NCBI RefSeq assembly: GCF_001874625.1
Contig: NZ_CP017671.1
Span: 1,302,001 to 1,366,000 of the forward strand
Origin: Providencia rettgeri
GTDB taxonomy: Bacteria; Pseudomonadota; Gammaproteobacteria; Enterobacterales; Enterobacteriaceae
Direction: 5' to 3'
DNA length: 64,000 bases
The notes beneath the pieces are model-generated. The model ran no database searches. It saw nothing but the letters and a program-made list of their open reading frames with translations, and was not told the DNA's origin. Positions 50,997-59,858 of this stretch are shown here, one piece after another (positions within the stretch are counted from its first letter, which is position 1; each line of letters opens with the position of its first letter). The translations under genes were made by a program, and so were the position numbers.

Positions 50997-51060
50997 GGCT
51001 AACAGCTTATTAGTTTGCTTTCTTATTAAACCGCAACACCATCACCCAGTCCAATACTGC
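50997..51060 (-). other. attI site and junction with the dfrA cassette
   Basis: On the minus strand the junction reads GTTAGCCC just before the dfrA ribosome site, the G/TTRRRY-type crossover. The integrase-proximal side up to about 51060 is where attI must lie; its exact extent is not known for this integrase type. Confidence 0.7.
51025..51054 (-). promoter_or_regulatory. Candidate cassette promoter (Pc)
   Basis: On the minus strand TTGGAC (51054-51049) and TTTAAT (51030-51025), 18 bp apart, point into the cassettes. Both boxes are imperfect matches to consensus. Placement is right; activity is inferred. Confidence 0.35.
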
Positions 51061-51143
51061 TTCACAACCTGAATAACCTCGATTTTTCAGATCATTACCC
51101 CTCCATCTCAGGGGGCTTTTGAGCTTTTGGTTCTGTGAAAAGT

Positions 51144-51180
51144 GTGCACGCGGGATATTTATGCACGTTTTTGCACGTTA
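51144..51180 (+). repeat. Three TGCACG repeats between attI and the integrase gene
   Basis: TGCACG occurs at about 51145, 51162 and 51172, the last two extended to TGCACGTT. Direct repeats near attI are used by IntI1 as accessory binding sites; a similar role is possible though the spacing from the crossover is larger. Confidence 0.5.
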
Positions 51181-51306
51181 AATCCAGTGGGTCGAATTTT
51201 TCCCATGCTGAAACAGATACCTACAGAGATGCATTGTGAAAAGTGAGCAGGGCCGTGCAAATTAAGCCGCAAGAATTTTGGTGTTTTTGGGTGTTTTTTA
51301 TTATAA

Positions 51307-51322
51307 CTGTACGTACATACAG
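51307..51322 (+). promoter_or_regulatory. Perfect LexA box before the integrase gene
   Basis: CTGTACGTACATACAG is a perfect CTGT-N8-ACAG operator, 22 bp before the integrase start codon. LexA control of integron integrases, linking cassette shuffling to the SOS response, is established for class 1 and Vibrio integrons. Confidence 0.92.
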
Positions 51323-51344
51323 CATTCAGCCACGGAGGGCGAGC

Positions 51345-52313
51345 GTGTCGAAATCACCGTTTCTACAATCGGTCCGCACAGAAATTAGGACAAAGCAGTA
51401 CAGCTACCGAACCGAGAAGTCCTATCTTTACTGGGTTCGTCAGTTCATCCTTTTCAATGACAAGAAGCACCCAAAAGTCATGGGTAATCACGAAATTGAG
51501 CGTTTCCTGAATCACCTCGCCGTCAATCGGGGAGTCAGTCCGGGCACTCAAAATCAGGCGCTATGCGCGATTATTTTTGTCTACAAGCATGTGCTGAAGC
51601 GGGAGATTGAAAACCTACAGTACAAGATGACGAAAACGCCTCGACGCATGCCAACCGTTCTGAGTCCCGATGAAGTTGCTTCTATTCTTCAAAACATGGA
51701 TGCAGAGTATTGGCTCATCACTGCGCTTCTTTATGGATGCGGTTTGAGAATCAACGAAGCTCTTTCGCTTCGCGTGAAAGACATCGACCTAAAAAGCCGC
51801 AGTTTGCTCGTATTCAACGGTAAGGGACGAAAAGATCGATACACACTGATTCCAGGCAATCTAAGAGAAAACATGGAGCGACAATTCGCCCATGTCAGGG
51901 CTGTACATGAGTCCGATCTGGCCGATGGATTCGGGCTTACGTCAGTGCCGGCCTCACTTCACAAGAAGTATGGACCGGCCATGAAGGACTTTGGTTGGCA
52001 GTACCTGTTCCCATCCGTAACAAGATGCGTTCATCCCATCGCTGGTTATGTGTGCCGCCACCATCTTCATCATTCATCGTACTCGCGGCGATTGAGGCAG
52101 GCCGTTCTGGCCACGGGAATCACCAAGCGTGTGACGGCTCATACCTTTCGGCATGCCTTTGCGACAGAGTTATTGAGATCGGGGAGCGATATCAGGACGG
52201 TCCAGGAAATTCTTGGGCATAGCGACATTCGAACGACAGAAATCTACACGCATGTCATTGGCGATCGACGTGCTGGAACCGTCAGCCCTTTTGATCGTTT
52301 GCCAAGTTCTTGA
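51345..52313 (+). CDS. intI: Integron integrase, not class 1
   Basis: Tyrosine recombinase that moves cassettes between attC and attI. From the GTG at 51345 the protein is 322 residues: catalytic Arg135 (GCGLRINEAL), His266 and Arg269 (AHTFRHAFATELL), His292 (LGHSDIRTTEIYTHV) and Tyr301. The IntI-specific alpha-I2 insert lies at about 205-225 (LHKKYGPAMKDFGWQYLFPS). I prefer this start over GTG 51243 because GGAGG at 51334-51338 is well placed, it follows the LexA box, and the N-terminus SKSPFLQSVRTEIR aligns with IntI2. By memory it is nearer IntI2 and marine gamma-proteobacterial integrases than IntI1. Confidence 0.93.
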   Translation: MSKSPFLQSVRTEIRTKQYSYRTEKSYLYWVRQFILFNDKKHPKVMGNHEIERFLNHLAVNRGVSPGTQNQALCAIIFVYKHVLKREIENLQYKMTKTPRRMPTVLSPDEVASILQNMDAEYWLITALLYGCGLRINEALSLRVKDIDLKSRSLLVFNGKGRKDRYTLIPGNLRENMERQFAHVRAVHESDLADGFGLTSVPASLHKKYGPAMKDFGWQYLFPSVTRCVHPIAGYVCRHHLHHSSYSRRLRQAVLATGITKRVTAHTFRHAFATELLRSGSDIRTVQEILGHSDIRTTEIYTHVIGDRRAGTVSPFDRLPSS

Positions 52314-52492
52314 TGGGGCGTTGCTTACCCGTTTAAGGGGCGTAAAGCCTGGAATTGGGAGTGCGGCGAATGTCCGCTTTTGTTTATGAGCTGATTTCGA
52401 GGTATTTGACGACCAGCGATGATCGTTTAAGATGAAGTTGCGGTACAGGGAGAGGTCCCGATGGCCGCGACCGGCGATGAGGGGGCGTGCCA
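52314..52492. other. Gap between intI and the helicase gene, with the right 24-bp repeat
   Basis: The two genes converge here. The gap holds the right copy of the 24-bp repeat; I see no terminator or gene in the remainder. Confidence 0.5.
52398..52421 (+). repeat. 24-bp direct repeat flanking the integron, right copy
   Basis: Starts CGAGGTATTT and ends GACCAGCGATG; one mismatch from 45531-45554, same orientation, about 6.9 kb apart. It marks the likely border between integron and mobile-trio backbone. Confidence 0.85.
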
Positions 52493-54667
52493 TTAATGGC
52501 TTACCCCCGAATCCCTCTCTTGCAGCAGCTCCCTCAAGAAACTCGCCCGCCTGGTGGCATTGCTTACCGATTTTACGATGGACGCAAAATCACTAGCCTG
52601 CCCGACAATATGTATCTCTGCCTCGGCACGGGTAATCGCCGTGTAAAGCCACGCACGGTCTGAGATACGCCCCGTCTGGACTGCCACGATGATTCTCGGG
52701 AACTGGCTCCCTTGAGCCTTGTGGAGCGTGATTCCGTAGCCAAGCTCCATGCAATCGAAGACTTCATCCGTAATTGAAATGGCTTCGCCGGTATCCAGCG
52801 TCACGACACCAAATGTTTCCTGGCCGTCCTTGGTGTCGCGCTCTGTTGAGGATAATACGCCAAGAGACCCATTCTGAATGCCGATGTTGTACTTGTTCCT
52901 GGTGAAGAGGATCGGGTCGCCCACTCTGATATCGAGGAAGAATTCATCGCCATGCAGTCTAAACTGCAAGCACTCCCCATCGGGATTGATCAGCTTTTGG
53001 CACTCACGGTTCACCTCGCCAACTAGAGCCTTGGTGGCTCCGATGATCTGAGTGTTATAGGGTGACTCCGCATACAAGGATTTGCACTTATCGACCATCT
53101 TCTGCGGAGGCGTCTCGTGGAACGTGATTGCGCCAACCGATAACGCAGGAGGCACCTCACCCCGATTGATGGTGGCCGAGTATTCCGGGATGCCCGTTGA
53201 GTCTTCCTGGCGTTTGACGATGTTCAACTCAACCGTAGCGATTGCACCGGACTCAACGATGTCTGAGAGGACTTTGCCGCAGCCGATGGCTGGTAGCTGG
53301 TTCGGATCGCCGGTCAGGATGATGCGTACCGAAGGATCGAGGTGCGTAACAATCCGATACATGGTCGGCAGGTCGGTCATACTGGCTTCGTCGATGACCA
53401 GGAGATGCTGCGCCTGATCCAGTGACGGCGAGATCGGCTCTTCCCGCAACAGGCGAGCAATTGTCATGGTGAAGAATCCGATGCTCTCGTGCAGTCGCAT
53501 AGCAGCTCGCCCCGACAGAGCGACGGCATGAACCTGATAGCCTAGTGCGGCATAGGCTTTGAGCACGGCACGAAGGACCGTGGTTTTACCCGTACCGGCA
53601 CCACCCGTAATGCAGGACACCGCATTGGTAAGGCTCAACTCGACCGCTTGGACCTGCTGCTCGGTCAGGTCGTAGGGCAACTCCTGAACGGCCTCGGTGA
53701 GCGCCTTGAAGACGGATTCATCTTCATTCTTGATGGCGGCCAGGGCCTTGAGCCGCTTCGCAACGACCGACTCCATCATGATTTGGGCGGTAGGGTGGTA
53801 GGTGCCGGTCTCTGGCCTGAGAATGAACTGGCCGTTGCGATAACCGCTGGCGAACGCCTCTGCGACCAGAGCTTTATCGCCCAGAAGCTTGGTCACCTCG
53901 GGCCTGAGCGCCGGATGGGAGGCGTAGGTGTGCCCCTTTTCTACCTCTTTTCGTATCGCGCTTTCTAACGCAGCTGCGAGCCGCACCGGTGCCGATTTAT
54001 CCATGCCCATTTTTTCAGCAATCGCATCGATATCGGGAAAAGGCATTCCGAATCCGAGCAATGCGTAGGGATTGGTCTTGAGTACCTCAACGGTTCGATT
54101 ATCGTGGTACTTTAGAATGCGTTGCTGGATGCTCAGCGGCACTCCCAGAGAAGCCAGCCAATTCGCATGCGCAAGGTTTTTGTACTTGGCGTAGCCGTTG
54201 TATAGCGCGGTTACTGAAACCTCGCTAAGAACCTCCCTGAGACGGCCTCTGTGCTCGGAGGTATTGGATTGGAGCATGGGGTGCAGGTCACTGCCAAAAA
54301 CGTTCCAGAGGGCGCGTGCTTTGGCCTCACCGATACCGGTGAACTCCTTTTCATTGGCAATGAAACGGATCAGCGCCTCGCCCGTTTCCGGCAGCGTGCA
54401 CTCCATCTCAGCTGGGGCGTCATACAAATGTTGCTGAAGCTTATAATCGCCTGCCTGAACGGTCTCCAGCGTCCTTACGCCACGCACTCGCCATTGCTGA
54501 CCAACGGACGGCTTGATAGGCAGGGACTGGTTTTCGCATCGGATGCTGACGATGTATTTGCCCGAGTTGATCTTGTAACTGTCAGTCTTGAGGGGAACGC
54601 CCGTGAAGATCGTGTATTTATAGCCGTTATGCTGGCAGCTGGTGACACGGAAATACTCTTCATGCAT
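52493..54667 (-). CDS. RecD2-like superfamily 1B DNA helicase
   Basis: 724 residues. An N-terminal OB-like region and helix-hairpin-helix segments (FTGIGEAKARALW, residues 109-121) precede the helicase core: Walker A CITGGAGTGKTT (352-363), Walker B HLLVIDEASM (421-430), motif III LTGDPNQLPAIG (451-462) and the C-terminal UvrD-type YGITLHKAQGSQF. This is the layout of RecD2/TraA-like 5'-3' helicases. Its start overlaps the preceding gene by 8 bp, so it is the fifth gene of the recombinase operon and may help excision, integration or replication of the island. Confidence 0.88.
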   Translation of the reverse strand: MHEEYFRVTSCQHNGYKYTIFTGVPLKTDSYKINSGKYIVSIRCENQSLPIKPSVGQQWRVRGVRTLETVQAGDYKLQQHLYDAPAEMECTLPETGEALIRFIANEKEFTGIGEAKARALWNVFGSDLHPMLQSNTSEHRGRLREVLSEVSVTALYNGYAKYKNLAHANWLASLGVPLSIQQRILKYHDNRTVEVLKTNPYALLGFGMPFPDIDAIAEKMGMDKSAPVRLAAALESAIRKEVEKGHTYASHPALRPEVTKLLGDKALVAEAFASGYRNGQFILRPETGTYHPTAQIMMESVVAKRLKALAAIKNEDESVFKALTEAVQELPYDLTEQQVQAVELSLTNAVSCITGGAGTGKTTVLRAVLKAYAALGYQVHAVALSGRAAMRLHESIGFFTMTIARLLREEPISPSLDQAQHLLVIDEASMTDLPTMYRIVTHLDPSVRIILTGDPNQLPAIGCGKVLSDIVESGAIATVELNIVKRQEDSTGIPEYSATINRGEVPPALSVGAITFHETPPQKMVDKCKSLYAESPYNTQIIGATKALVGEVNRECQKLINPDGECLQFRLHGDEFFLDIRVGDPILFTRNKYNIGIQNGSLGVLSSTERDTKDGQETFGVVTLDTGEAISITDEVFDCMELGYGITLHKAQGSQFPRIIVAVQTGRISDRAWLYTAITRAEAEIHIVGQASDFASIVKSVSNATRRASFLRELLQERDSGVSH

Positions 54668-55103
54668 CGGGCGCTACTCCGAACTCTGTGAGGACTTCGG
54701 ACAGTTCACCGTAACGTTTTAGCTTGGCTTCGAGGGTTGCCACCCGGGCCTTTAGTTCAATGTTTTCCTGCTCCAGCACTGAGAGCCTTCTCGATTCCAT
54801 GGCTCTTTTGTTAACGCTGGGATCATAGCGTTTGGGTTCTGATCGCTGGGCCTTGGCGGTTTCGGTCAGTTCTGGCAGAACACCCCGATAACGCAGGTTC
54901 TGCTCCAGATTCTCCAATGCCGTTTTGATGGCCGGATTCTGGCGCAACGCGCTCTTTCCGATGCCTATGGCTTTGGCCACTTCGCCACGGTTTAACTGGC
55001 CCCGATGGAGGATCTGCTTAAAATCGTCATCCGTTTGGGTGGCCACCCAGCTCTGGAAGGCACTCAGGTTCTGACGTGCTCTTTCCTGACCATTACTCAT
55101 CAA
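54660..55103 (-). CDS. VPA1267-family-like coiled-coil protein of the mobile trio operon
   Basis: 147 residues. An N-terminal region with GQLNRGEVAKAIGIGKSALRQNPAIKTALENLE resembles a helix-turn-helix, and residues about 110-135 (LEQENIELKARVATLEAKLKRY) form a coiled coil. The plan recalls TnpC of Tn554. I match it to the protein encoded beside the GMT genes in Vibrio parahaemolyticus (VPA1267); that is from memory. It overlaps both neighbours. Confidence 0.7.
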   Translation of the reverse strand: MMSNGQERARQNLSAFQSWVATQTDDDFKQILHRGQLNRGEVAKAIGIGKSALRQNPAIKTALENLEQNLRYRGVLPELTETAKAQRSEPKRYDPSVNKRAMESRRLSVLEQENIELKARVATLEAKLKRYGELSEVLTEFGVAPDA

Positions 55104-55761
55104 TTTCCCCCAGGATCTTCTTGAGCCCGGTCAGGAAGCCACGAGGCAGGATTTCCACACCATACTCATCCTTCACCTGACCCAATTCGTTCGCCTGGAA
55201 CCCGAGCTTTTCGAGCCACTCATCGGTGCAGACGGTTTGCAGGGCTTTAATCTCGTTGTCAGAGCAGACTCCCTTCAATGAGGGCAGCAGCTCCACACTG
55301 GCGTCTGACTGGGGTTCACTGTAAACCGTAGGGCGCTTGTCGATGACGATCTGGGTTTGGTTCTTGAGCATGTTGGCTTCGCTCCTGTAGCGATCCCGCT
55401 CACGGATGATTTGCCCAAAAAGGGCTCGCACAGCTGTATCATCAATCCGCTCAAGCAACTGATGGTCCTGAGTTGGTCTCTTGGCAGGCCCTACCGGTGG
55501 CTTCTTGGTGGTGGTCTTCGCCTTAGCGGCCCACGCTTCAATCAGGTCCCGGTAATGCTTGTTCGCGGTGGCACGAATCGACTGATAGCCAACGCCGTCA
55601 TTTTCCTCTGAGACACGCCCTATGGTGGTAATGGAGAAGTCCCGGGCACCGGATTCGTAGTAGTCCTTCAGGGTCTGGTTGAGCGTATCCAGGGACGACT
55701 GTGTTTTAGCGGTTTTACCGTCCTTGAGGGACTCCAGAACCGCATTGGTATCGATGTTCAT
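55093..55761 (-). CDS. gmtX: Gamma-mobile-trio protein GmtX
   Basis: 222 residues, no catalytic motif seen. Mostly helical: an N-terminal DNA-binding-like segment (FSITTIGRVSEENDGVGYQSIRATANKHYRDLIEAWA, about residues 42-78), a basic linker and a conserved-looking C-terminus (RGFLTGLKKILGEI). Identification rests on its place directly after the two recombinases and its size. The start overlaps the gmtZ stop by 4 bp. Confidence 0.75.
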   Translation of the reverse strand: MNIDTNAVLESLKDGKTAKTQSSLDTLNQTLKDYYESGARDFSITTIGRVSEENDGVGYQSIRATANKHYRDLIEAWAAKAKTTTKKPPVGPAKRPTQDHQLLERIDDTAVRALFGQIIRERDRYRSEANMLKNQTQIVIDKRPTVYSEPQSDASVELLPSLKGVCSDNEIKALQTVCTDEWLEKLGFQANELGQVKDEYGVEILPRGFLTGLKKILGEIDE

Positions 55762-58379
55762 TCTTCCACCTCCAGGGCGGGAATCCGCGCCACGGATTCA
55801 GTAGGCAAGGTGATTGGGGCTATCTTCTTCACGGCGTCAAACCCGGATTTCAGCAGCCGATCGTCTTTCAGGAATTCCTGCGCCTCAATGTAATTGGACG
55901 CGATCCGGTAGCCCTCAAGCCGATCTTCGGGGGCGGCGATTTTGGCCATCTTGCGCATGAGCGCGTTACCCGCAATCAACTGGGTTTGTTCGTCCATTTC
56001 AAGGAAAACGGGCTTGTACCCGGAACGGGCCATCATGCGGCTCAAGGCGTTGGTACGCTTGGCTATCGCGGGCGTCTTGCGCAGATCATCATGCAGATCG
56101 GGGTGGAACTCAGCGTCCTCGCACAGCAGTGCCAGGTGCAGTAACTCCGAGTCAGTTTCGACGAACTTCATACTATATTTGAGGTCTTCATCAGAGCCGA
56201 CCGCGATCAGCTTTTGCCCGTCGTCGTCCTCTTCACGCCCATTCTCGATCTGGATCACCCGATTGATCAGGTTGAAAATTGCGATGCAATCCTTGGCGTA
56301 CTCATCCGCCTCCACCCTCTGCTTCTCGTAGCGCCGTTCTATCGCCTGAAGTTCGTTGTGCTTGAGAAACACTGCACCGGTTTCCTCAGCGATGAACAGC
56401 TCATCCTTTAGTGCTTCTAGCTGACCCTCTAGGTGAACAGACAGCTCGGCCGCCTGGTGCGCCTTGTAGCTCACCTGGTTGAACGCAGAATTGAGAGCCG
56501 GAAGATAGGTGGCATCGGTAATGTGCCAGCGACAGCGGGGACAGTTTTCCGGCCCGAGGGGGACCGGGCCATAAACTCTTGAATGTGCGCTTTCTGAACC
56601 CCTAACTATCGGGCCACCGTTCCAGCACCCGCCTACGGTGGACAGCTCATCTGAGCGCACGGTGTTGCCCCCAACCAGGCACAAGCCCGTGGCTCGTTCC
56701 TCCCAGCCGATGGGATTCCGGTTGGCAAGCACGCTCTCGACGGAATTGTGCTGGTCGTTGTGAAAGGCAGCCCGGAGCGGGATCTGTCTCATTTCCGCGT
56801 CCACCAGGAAGTTTCGGAGCGAGCCTTCACCTCGTTCGGACAGAACTGCGTGTGCCTCCTTCATTTTGTCGGCCATCACGGAGGGCGTGATCTTGTTGTA
56901 ATAGATCGTCATCAGAAGCCGTGTGTGGCCGGCCAGAAGCTTCGCGATCACCGGCAAGGGGAGGTCGGTGTCCATGGTGTAGCAGGTGATCAAGGAGACC
57001 CGAAGGCTGTGAAGCGGGTAGTCCGTTGCCACCTTAGCGGCTTCCGTACCTTCAAAGTCCTCGCCGTAGTCTTTCACAAACCGAAGGCGATCCCCGTTGG
57101 CCATCGTTTGGCCCGACTGGAAGACATCCTCTTCCAGTTTGGACAACAGGCGATACCACGAACTAGCCAATGAGGTGTAGGTAATTGGAAAAGCAGAATT
57201 ACGCTCCCTGAATAAAAAGGCAAACTCGCCCATTTGTTTCAATTGTTGCTTGGATTTAGCGACGCCAATATGGCTACGCTTAAGCTCTGTGCCACTGACC
57301 AGTCGGTTAATCGGGTTGTATTTTTCCTGCCAACTGCGGAGCTTTTCCAGCCAATACAGCAGCTCTTCGTGCTGCCAAGGGATGGTGTATCCCCGCTGAA
57401 GTTCATCCTTGTTTTGATCGGCGGTTTTGTTGGTGGACACGTAGAGGCCGGTCGAGTACCCCTCGGTCATGGAGTCATATATGCGGCGGAAGACGCCTTT
57501 CTCATAAGGTCGCTTGGGCGTTCCATACTTGAAGGGGTGCTTGGTGTTTTCCACCCATTGCCCACCTTCATAGCGCCAGGTATCGGCTTCGCCGGAGTCC
57601 AGAAACCTCACCTGAAAAGAGCGCAGGGGTAGGTGCAGCTTGGTAAACAGGAACATCGCCATGACCGGCGACCAGATTTCGTGGACCTCAACTCTTTCTC
57701 CCTTCCTGGGCACAATCCGAGTCCGGAAAACGCAATCCGGATCATCAGGGTCGATGACCTCGGGCGGCACTTCCACCCATGCCCCATTGCCAGACTGAAG
57801 GTGATCGATGGCCCATTGCCAGTCCCGGAAATGGTGGCCTACCCACGGCGTTTTATTGCCGGGGTCGTCGGTTGGATAGGGGCAGAGGATGTGCCTCAGT
57901 TGCTGGATGTAGCGATAGGGCAAGGGGCTGTGGACGGTTTCGGTGTTTGATGTGTTATTCGTGATTTTCTCGAACGGATTCGGGAATAGGGGCCGCCCAA
58001 CGCCGTTATCGTCCTCGGCGCTCAAATGGTGCTTGAGGATGTAATTGCATAAATCGACCGTGGACGAAATGTGTTTAGAGTTTTTAGTAATCGATCCACT
58101 GCTAACCAGAAAGGCCTCAAACTCTTCCGTGGACACCTTGTGACCACCCGGATGGCCCTTGAACATCGTGGCCACGTCAACGGCGTACGGGGCTTTAGCG
58201 TTCAGATAGTTAAAGAAGTGTCTTAAGCATTTTAATCGCAGATCAATGCCTACGTTTTGCTCCGCAAGCCATTCGGCGGCGTACTGCTGCCATTGCAGCC
58301 AGTTGTGCCCCAGTTCCTTAGTCACCCACCCCAGCGTCAGATCCGTGGTGTAGCCTTTACTCGTCCTTCTTTTTGTCAT
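55758..58379 (-). CDS. gmtZ: Gamma-mobile-trio integrase GmtZ
   Basis: 873-residue large tyrosine recombinase. Catalytic residues appear as Arg253 (LPLRSFQV), His457-Arg460 (LHSLRVSLIT), His485 (LAGHTR) and Tyr494 (TIYYNK). Behind the catalytic part are four cysteines, C567, C585 and CPRC at 613-616, a likely zinc site, then a long helical region. A partner recombinase of this size beside a 490-residue one is characteristic of GMT elements. It overlaps gmtY by 4 bp. Confidence 0.85.
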   Translation of the reverse strand: MTKRRTSKGYTTDLTLGWVTKELGHNWLQWQQYAAEWLAEQNVGIDLRLKCLRHFFNYLNAKAPYAVDVATMFKGHPGGHKVSTEEFEAFLVSSGSITKNSKHISSTVDLCNYILKHHLSAEDDNGVGRPLFPNPFEKITNNTSNTETVHSPLPYRYIQQLRHILCPYPTDDPGNKTPWVGHHFRDWQWAIDHLQSGNGAWVEVPPEVIDPDDPDCVFRTRIVPRKGERVEVHEIWSPVMAMFLFTKLHLPLRSFQVRFLDSGEADTWRYEGGQWVENTKHPFKYGTPKRPYEKGVFRRIYDSMTEGYSTGLYVSTNKTADQNKDELQRGYTIPWQHEELLYWLEKLRSWQEKYNPINRLVSGTELKRSHIGVAKSKQQLKQMGEFAFLFRERNSAFPITYTSLASSWYRLLSKLEEDVFQSGQTMANGDRLRFVKDYGEDFEGTEAAKVATDYPLHSLRVSLITCYTMDTDLPLPVIAKLLAGHTRLLMTIYYNKITPSVMADKMKEAHAVLSERGEGSLRNFLVDAEMRQIPLRAAFHNDQHNSVESVLANRNPIGWEERATGLCLVGGNTVRSDELSTVGGCWNGGPIVRGSESAHSRVYGPVPLGPENCPRCRWHITDATYLPALNSAFNQVSYKAHQAAELSVHLEGQLEALKDELFIAEETGAVFLKHNELQAIERRYEKQRVEADEYAKDCIAIFNLINRVIQIENGREEDDDGQKLIAVGSDEDLKYSMKFVETDSELLHLALLCEDAEFHPDLHDDLRKTPAIAKRTNALSRMMARSGYKPVFLEMDEQTQLIAGNALMRKMAKIAAPEDRLEGYRIASNYIEAQEFLKDDRLLKSGFDAVKKIAPITLPTESVARIPALEVEE

Positions 58380-59848
58380 GATTTACCTTTGCCCAATCGT
58401 GGATTCTTGCCCGTAAAGTGGCCGTTTGGATCAATGTCTTCAAAACCGTGTTCTGCAAGCGTCTTCCAATCGAAAGATGCGGGGGGCTTTTCCTTATCCG
58501 ATCCCAACTGAAGTTGTTGTGTTGCCTGGGACAGCGCTTCCGAGACTTTCGCGCTGGAGGGCATGGTGTAAGGAACCTGAGACTCCAGGCTTGCGTGATG
58601 CAGGCACTTTTTGCGAATAAGCGGATCGACTCCGGCATCCGTCAATCGACGGCCATAGTTGTGGCGATGGCCGTGTGGATCTAACCCTACGGTCTTGTCG
58701 GGTTCGAGACCAATTCGTCTTAACCCAGCCGCATAATTTTGGTTGAAGGAATTGTAGGTATAGGGATTGCCCAGATAGCGAGAGTCGAAGCTAACAAACG
58801 CATAGGGATGATGGCACTCCACCGATGCACGGAAAACCAAATACTGTCGCCACAGCGACATGAATACTTGGGCAAACTCTTGCGGGAAGAAATGCGCCTC
58901 CAGGTAGCCATCCTTGTCATCTAGGGTTTTGGATTTCCAGCCGAGATGTGGGGTTTTTTGCATCTCCTGGCGCGGGATGCGTGCGTATTTTTCTTGAAGG
59001 TACGCCTTGCGGGTTTTTATCCCTTTTCGGGACTTCCAGCCTTCAGGTGCCTTACCTTCTATCTCGTTGTAGATCCTCACGATTGCCCGATCTGGATCGG
59101 AGGGGTCTTCAAAGACATCGGTGACCCAGAGTAACAGTGCTTCGCTCACCCTCAATCCGGTCGCGTGCATCAGGAGCACGATAAGCTTGTCCCGCAGCGC
59201 AACTCGCGGGTCTTTGGCTCCTCCCAGGCCCTTCATATAGAAGTCTTCAAACTTTCCCGTAGGGAAGGCGATGGCATCGTCATTGGTTTTTGCCAGAGGT
59301 GTTCTGCCCTTGATGCTGCGGGCTCTTTTTACCGTGGTACTAACCGAGGTGTCTTTAATGTGCCCGAGGAAATCATTCTGGTTACGCCTAAACCAAGCGG
59401 CGTACTGAATGCGTTCCTCATGTCGAGTGGCTGTGCGCAAGGTATTGAGAGGCTTGCCCAGACCTTTGTCCGAGAGCCAATTGGTGAAATTCGTCAGATT
59501 GCTGATGTGTCGATGTATCGTGCCATTACTGGCCGGTATCCAATACAGGCCAGAGGGGTCCAATCCATCTTCACCGATGGTCCCGCTGTAGAGCCGTCGG
59601 ACGAAGCCCGCGAACAACGCTTCGGGTTCATCGAACATGCCTTCGTTGGCATCCATGAACTCGATGAGGAGTCTAATCGACTGAATATGGTTGGTGATTG
59701 TTGAAAATGAGATGCCATTTAGGTGAAGGCTAAGCACATAATCTGTGACCGACCCCAAAACCCCTTGGTCGGTCAGAATGACCGGGATCTCTGTGGTTAC
59801 TCCACTGTTATCCTGAACTACCTTGGCTGTAACCTTCGTTGCAAACAT
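58376..59848 (-). CDS. gmtY: Gamma-mobile-trio recombinase GmtY
   Basis: 490-residue tyrosine recombinase, first gene of the island operon. N-terminal SAM-like domain (residues about 30-130), then the catalytic domain with Arg233 (HATGLRVSEALLL), His392-Arg395 (PHGHRHNYGRRL), His418 (CLHHAS) and Tyr427 (VPYTMP). Its start is only about 40 bp from the candidate right attachment site, so the promoter lies at the element's edge and might change activity in the circular form. Confidence 0.88.
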   Translation of the reverse strand: MFATKVTAKVVQDNSGVTTEIPVILTDQGVLGSVTDYVLSLHLNGISFSTITNHIQSIRLLIEFMDANEGMFDEPEALFAGFVRRLYSGTIGEDGLDPSGLYWIPASNGTIHRHISNLTNFTNWLSDKGLGKPLNTLRTATRHEERIQYAAWFRRNQNDFLGHIKDTSVSTTVKRARSIKGRTPLAKTNDDAIAFPTGKFEDFYMKGLGGAKDPRVALRDKLIVLLMHATGLRVSEALLLWVTDVFEDPSDPDRAIVRIYNEIEGKAPEGWKSRKGIKTRKAYLQEKYARIPRQEMQKTPHLGWKSKTLDDKDGYLEAHFFPQEFAQVFMSLWRQYLVFRASVECHHPYAFVSFDSRYLGNPYTYNSFNQNYAAGLRRIGLEPDKTVGLDPHGHRHNYGRRLTDAGVDPLIRKKCLHHASLESQVPYTMPSSAKVSEALSQATQQLQLGSDKEKPPASFDWKTLAEHGFEDIDPNGHFTGKNPRLGKGKS

Positions 59849-59858
59849 CCTTGAATCC

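Larger units (their letters stand above)
45531..52421. mobile_element. Integron module with eight cassettes
   Basis: Integrase gene on plus at 51345-52313, attI-type junction near 50997-51003, and eight cassettes on minus running from dfrA (next to attI) to a GNAT gene, each closed by an attC. Divergent integrase and cassettes are the standard arrangement. No sul1/qacE 3' conserved segment, Tn402 genes or insertion sequence accompanies it, so it is not a typical class 1 integron. Confidence 0.9.

Noticed and set aside
51243-51344. Longer integrase with 34 extra N-terminal residues
   Set aside because: The extension crosses the LexA box, has no ribosome site and does not look like other IntI N-termini.
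45708-52313. Typical class 1 integron
   Set aside because: The integrase differs from IntI1 throughout, and no 3' conserved segment (qacE delta, sul1) or Tn402 genes are present.
52170-52493. 107-codon minus frame across the 3' end of intI
   Set aside because: It is mostly antisense to the integrase and has no recognisable features.
53648-53968. Plus-strand frames inside the helicase, GmtZ and GmtY genes
   Set aside because: These are antisense shadows caused by the higher G+C content of the island; they lack ribosome sites and family features.
54660-59848. Tn554-type transposon or recombinase-in-trio element
   Set aside because: Tn554 has TnpA and TnpB near 360 and 630 residues and trios have three recombinases of similar size; here there are 490 and 873 residues plus GmtX-like and VPA1267-like proteins and a helicase. 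Distant kinship is likely.
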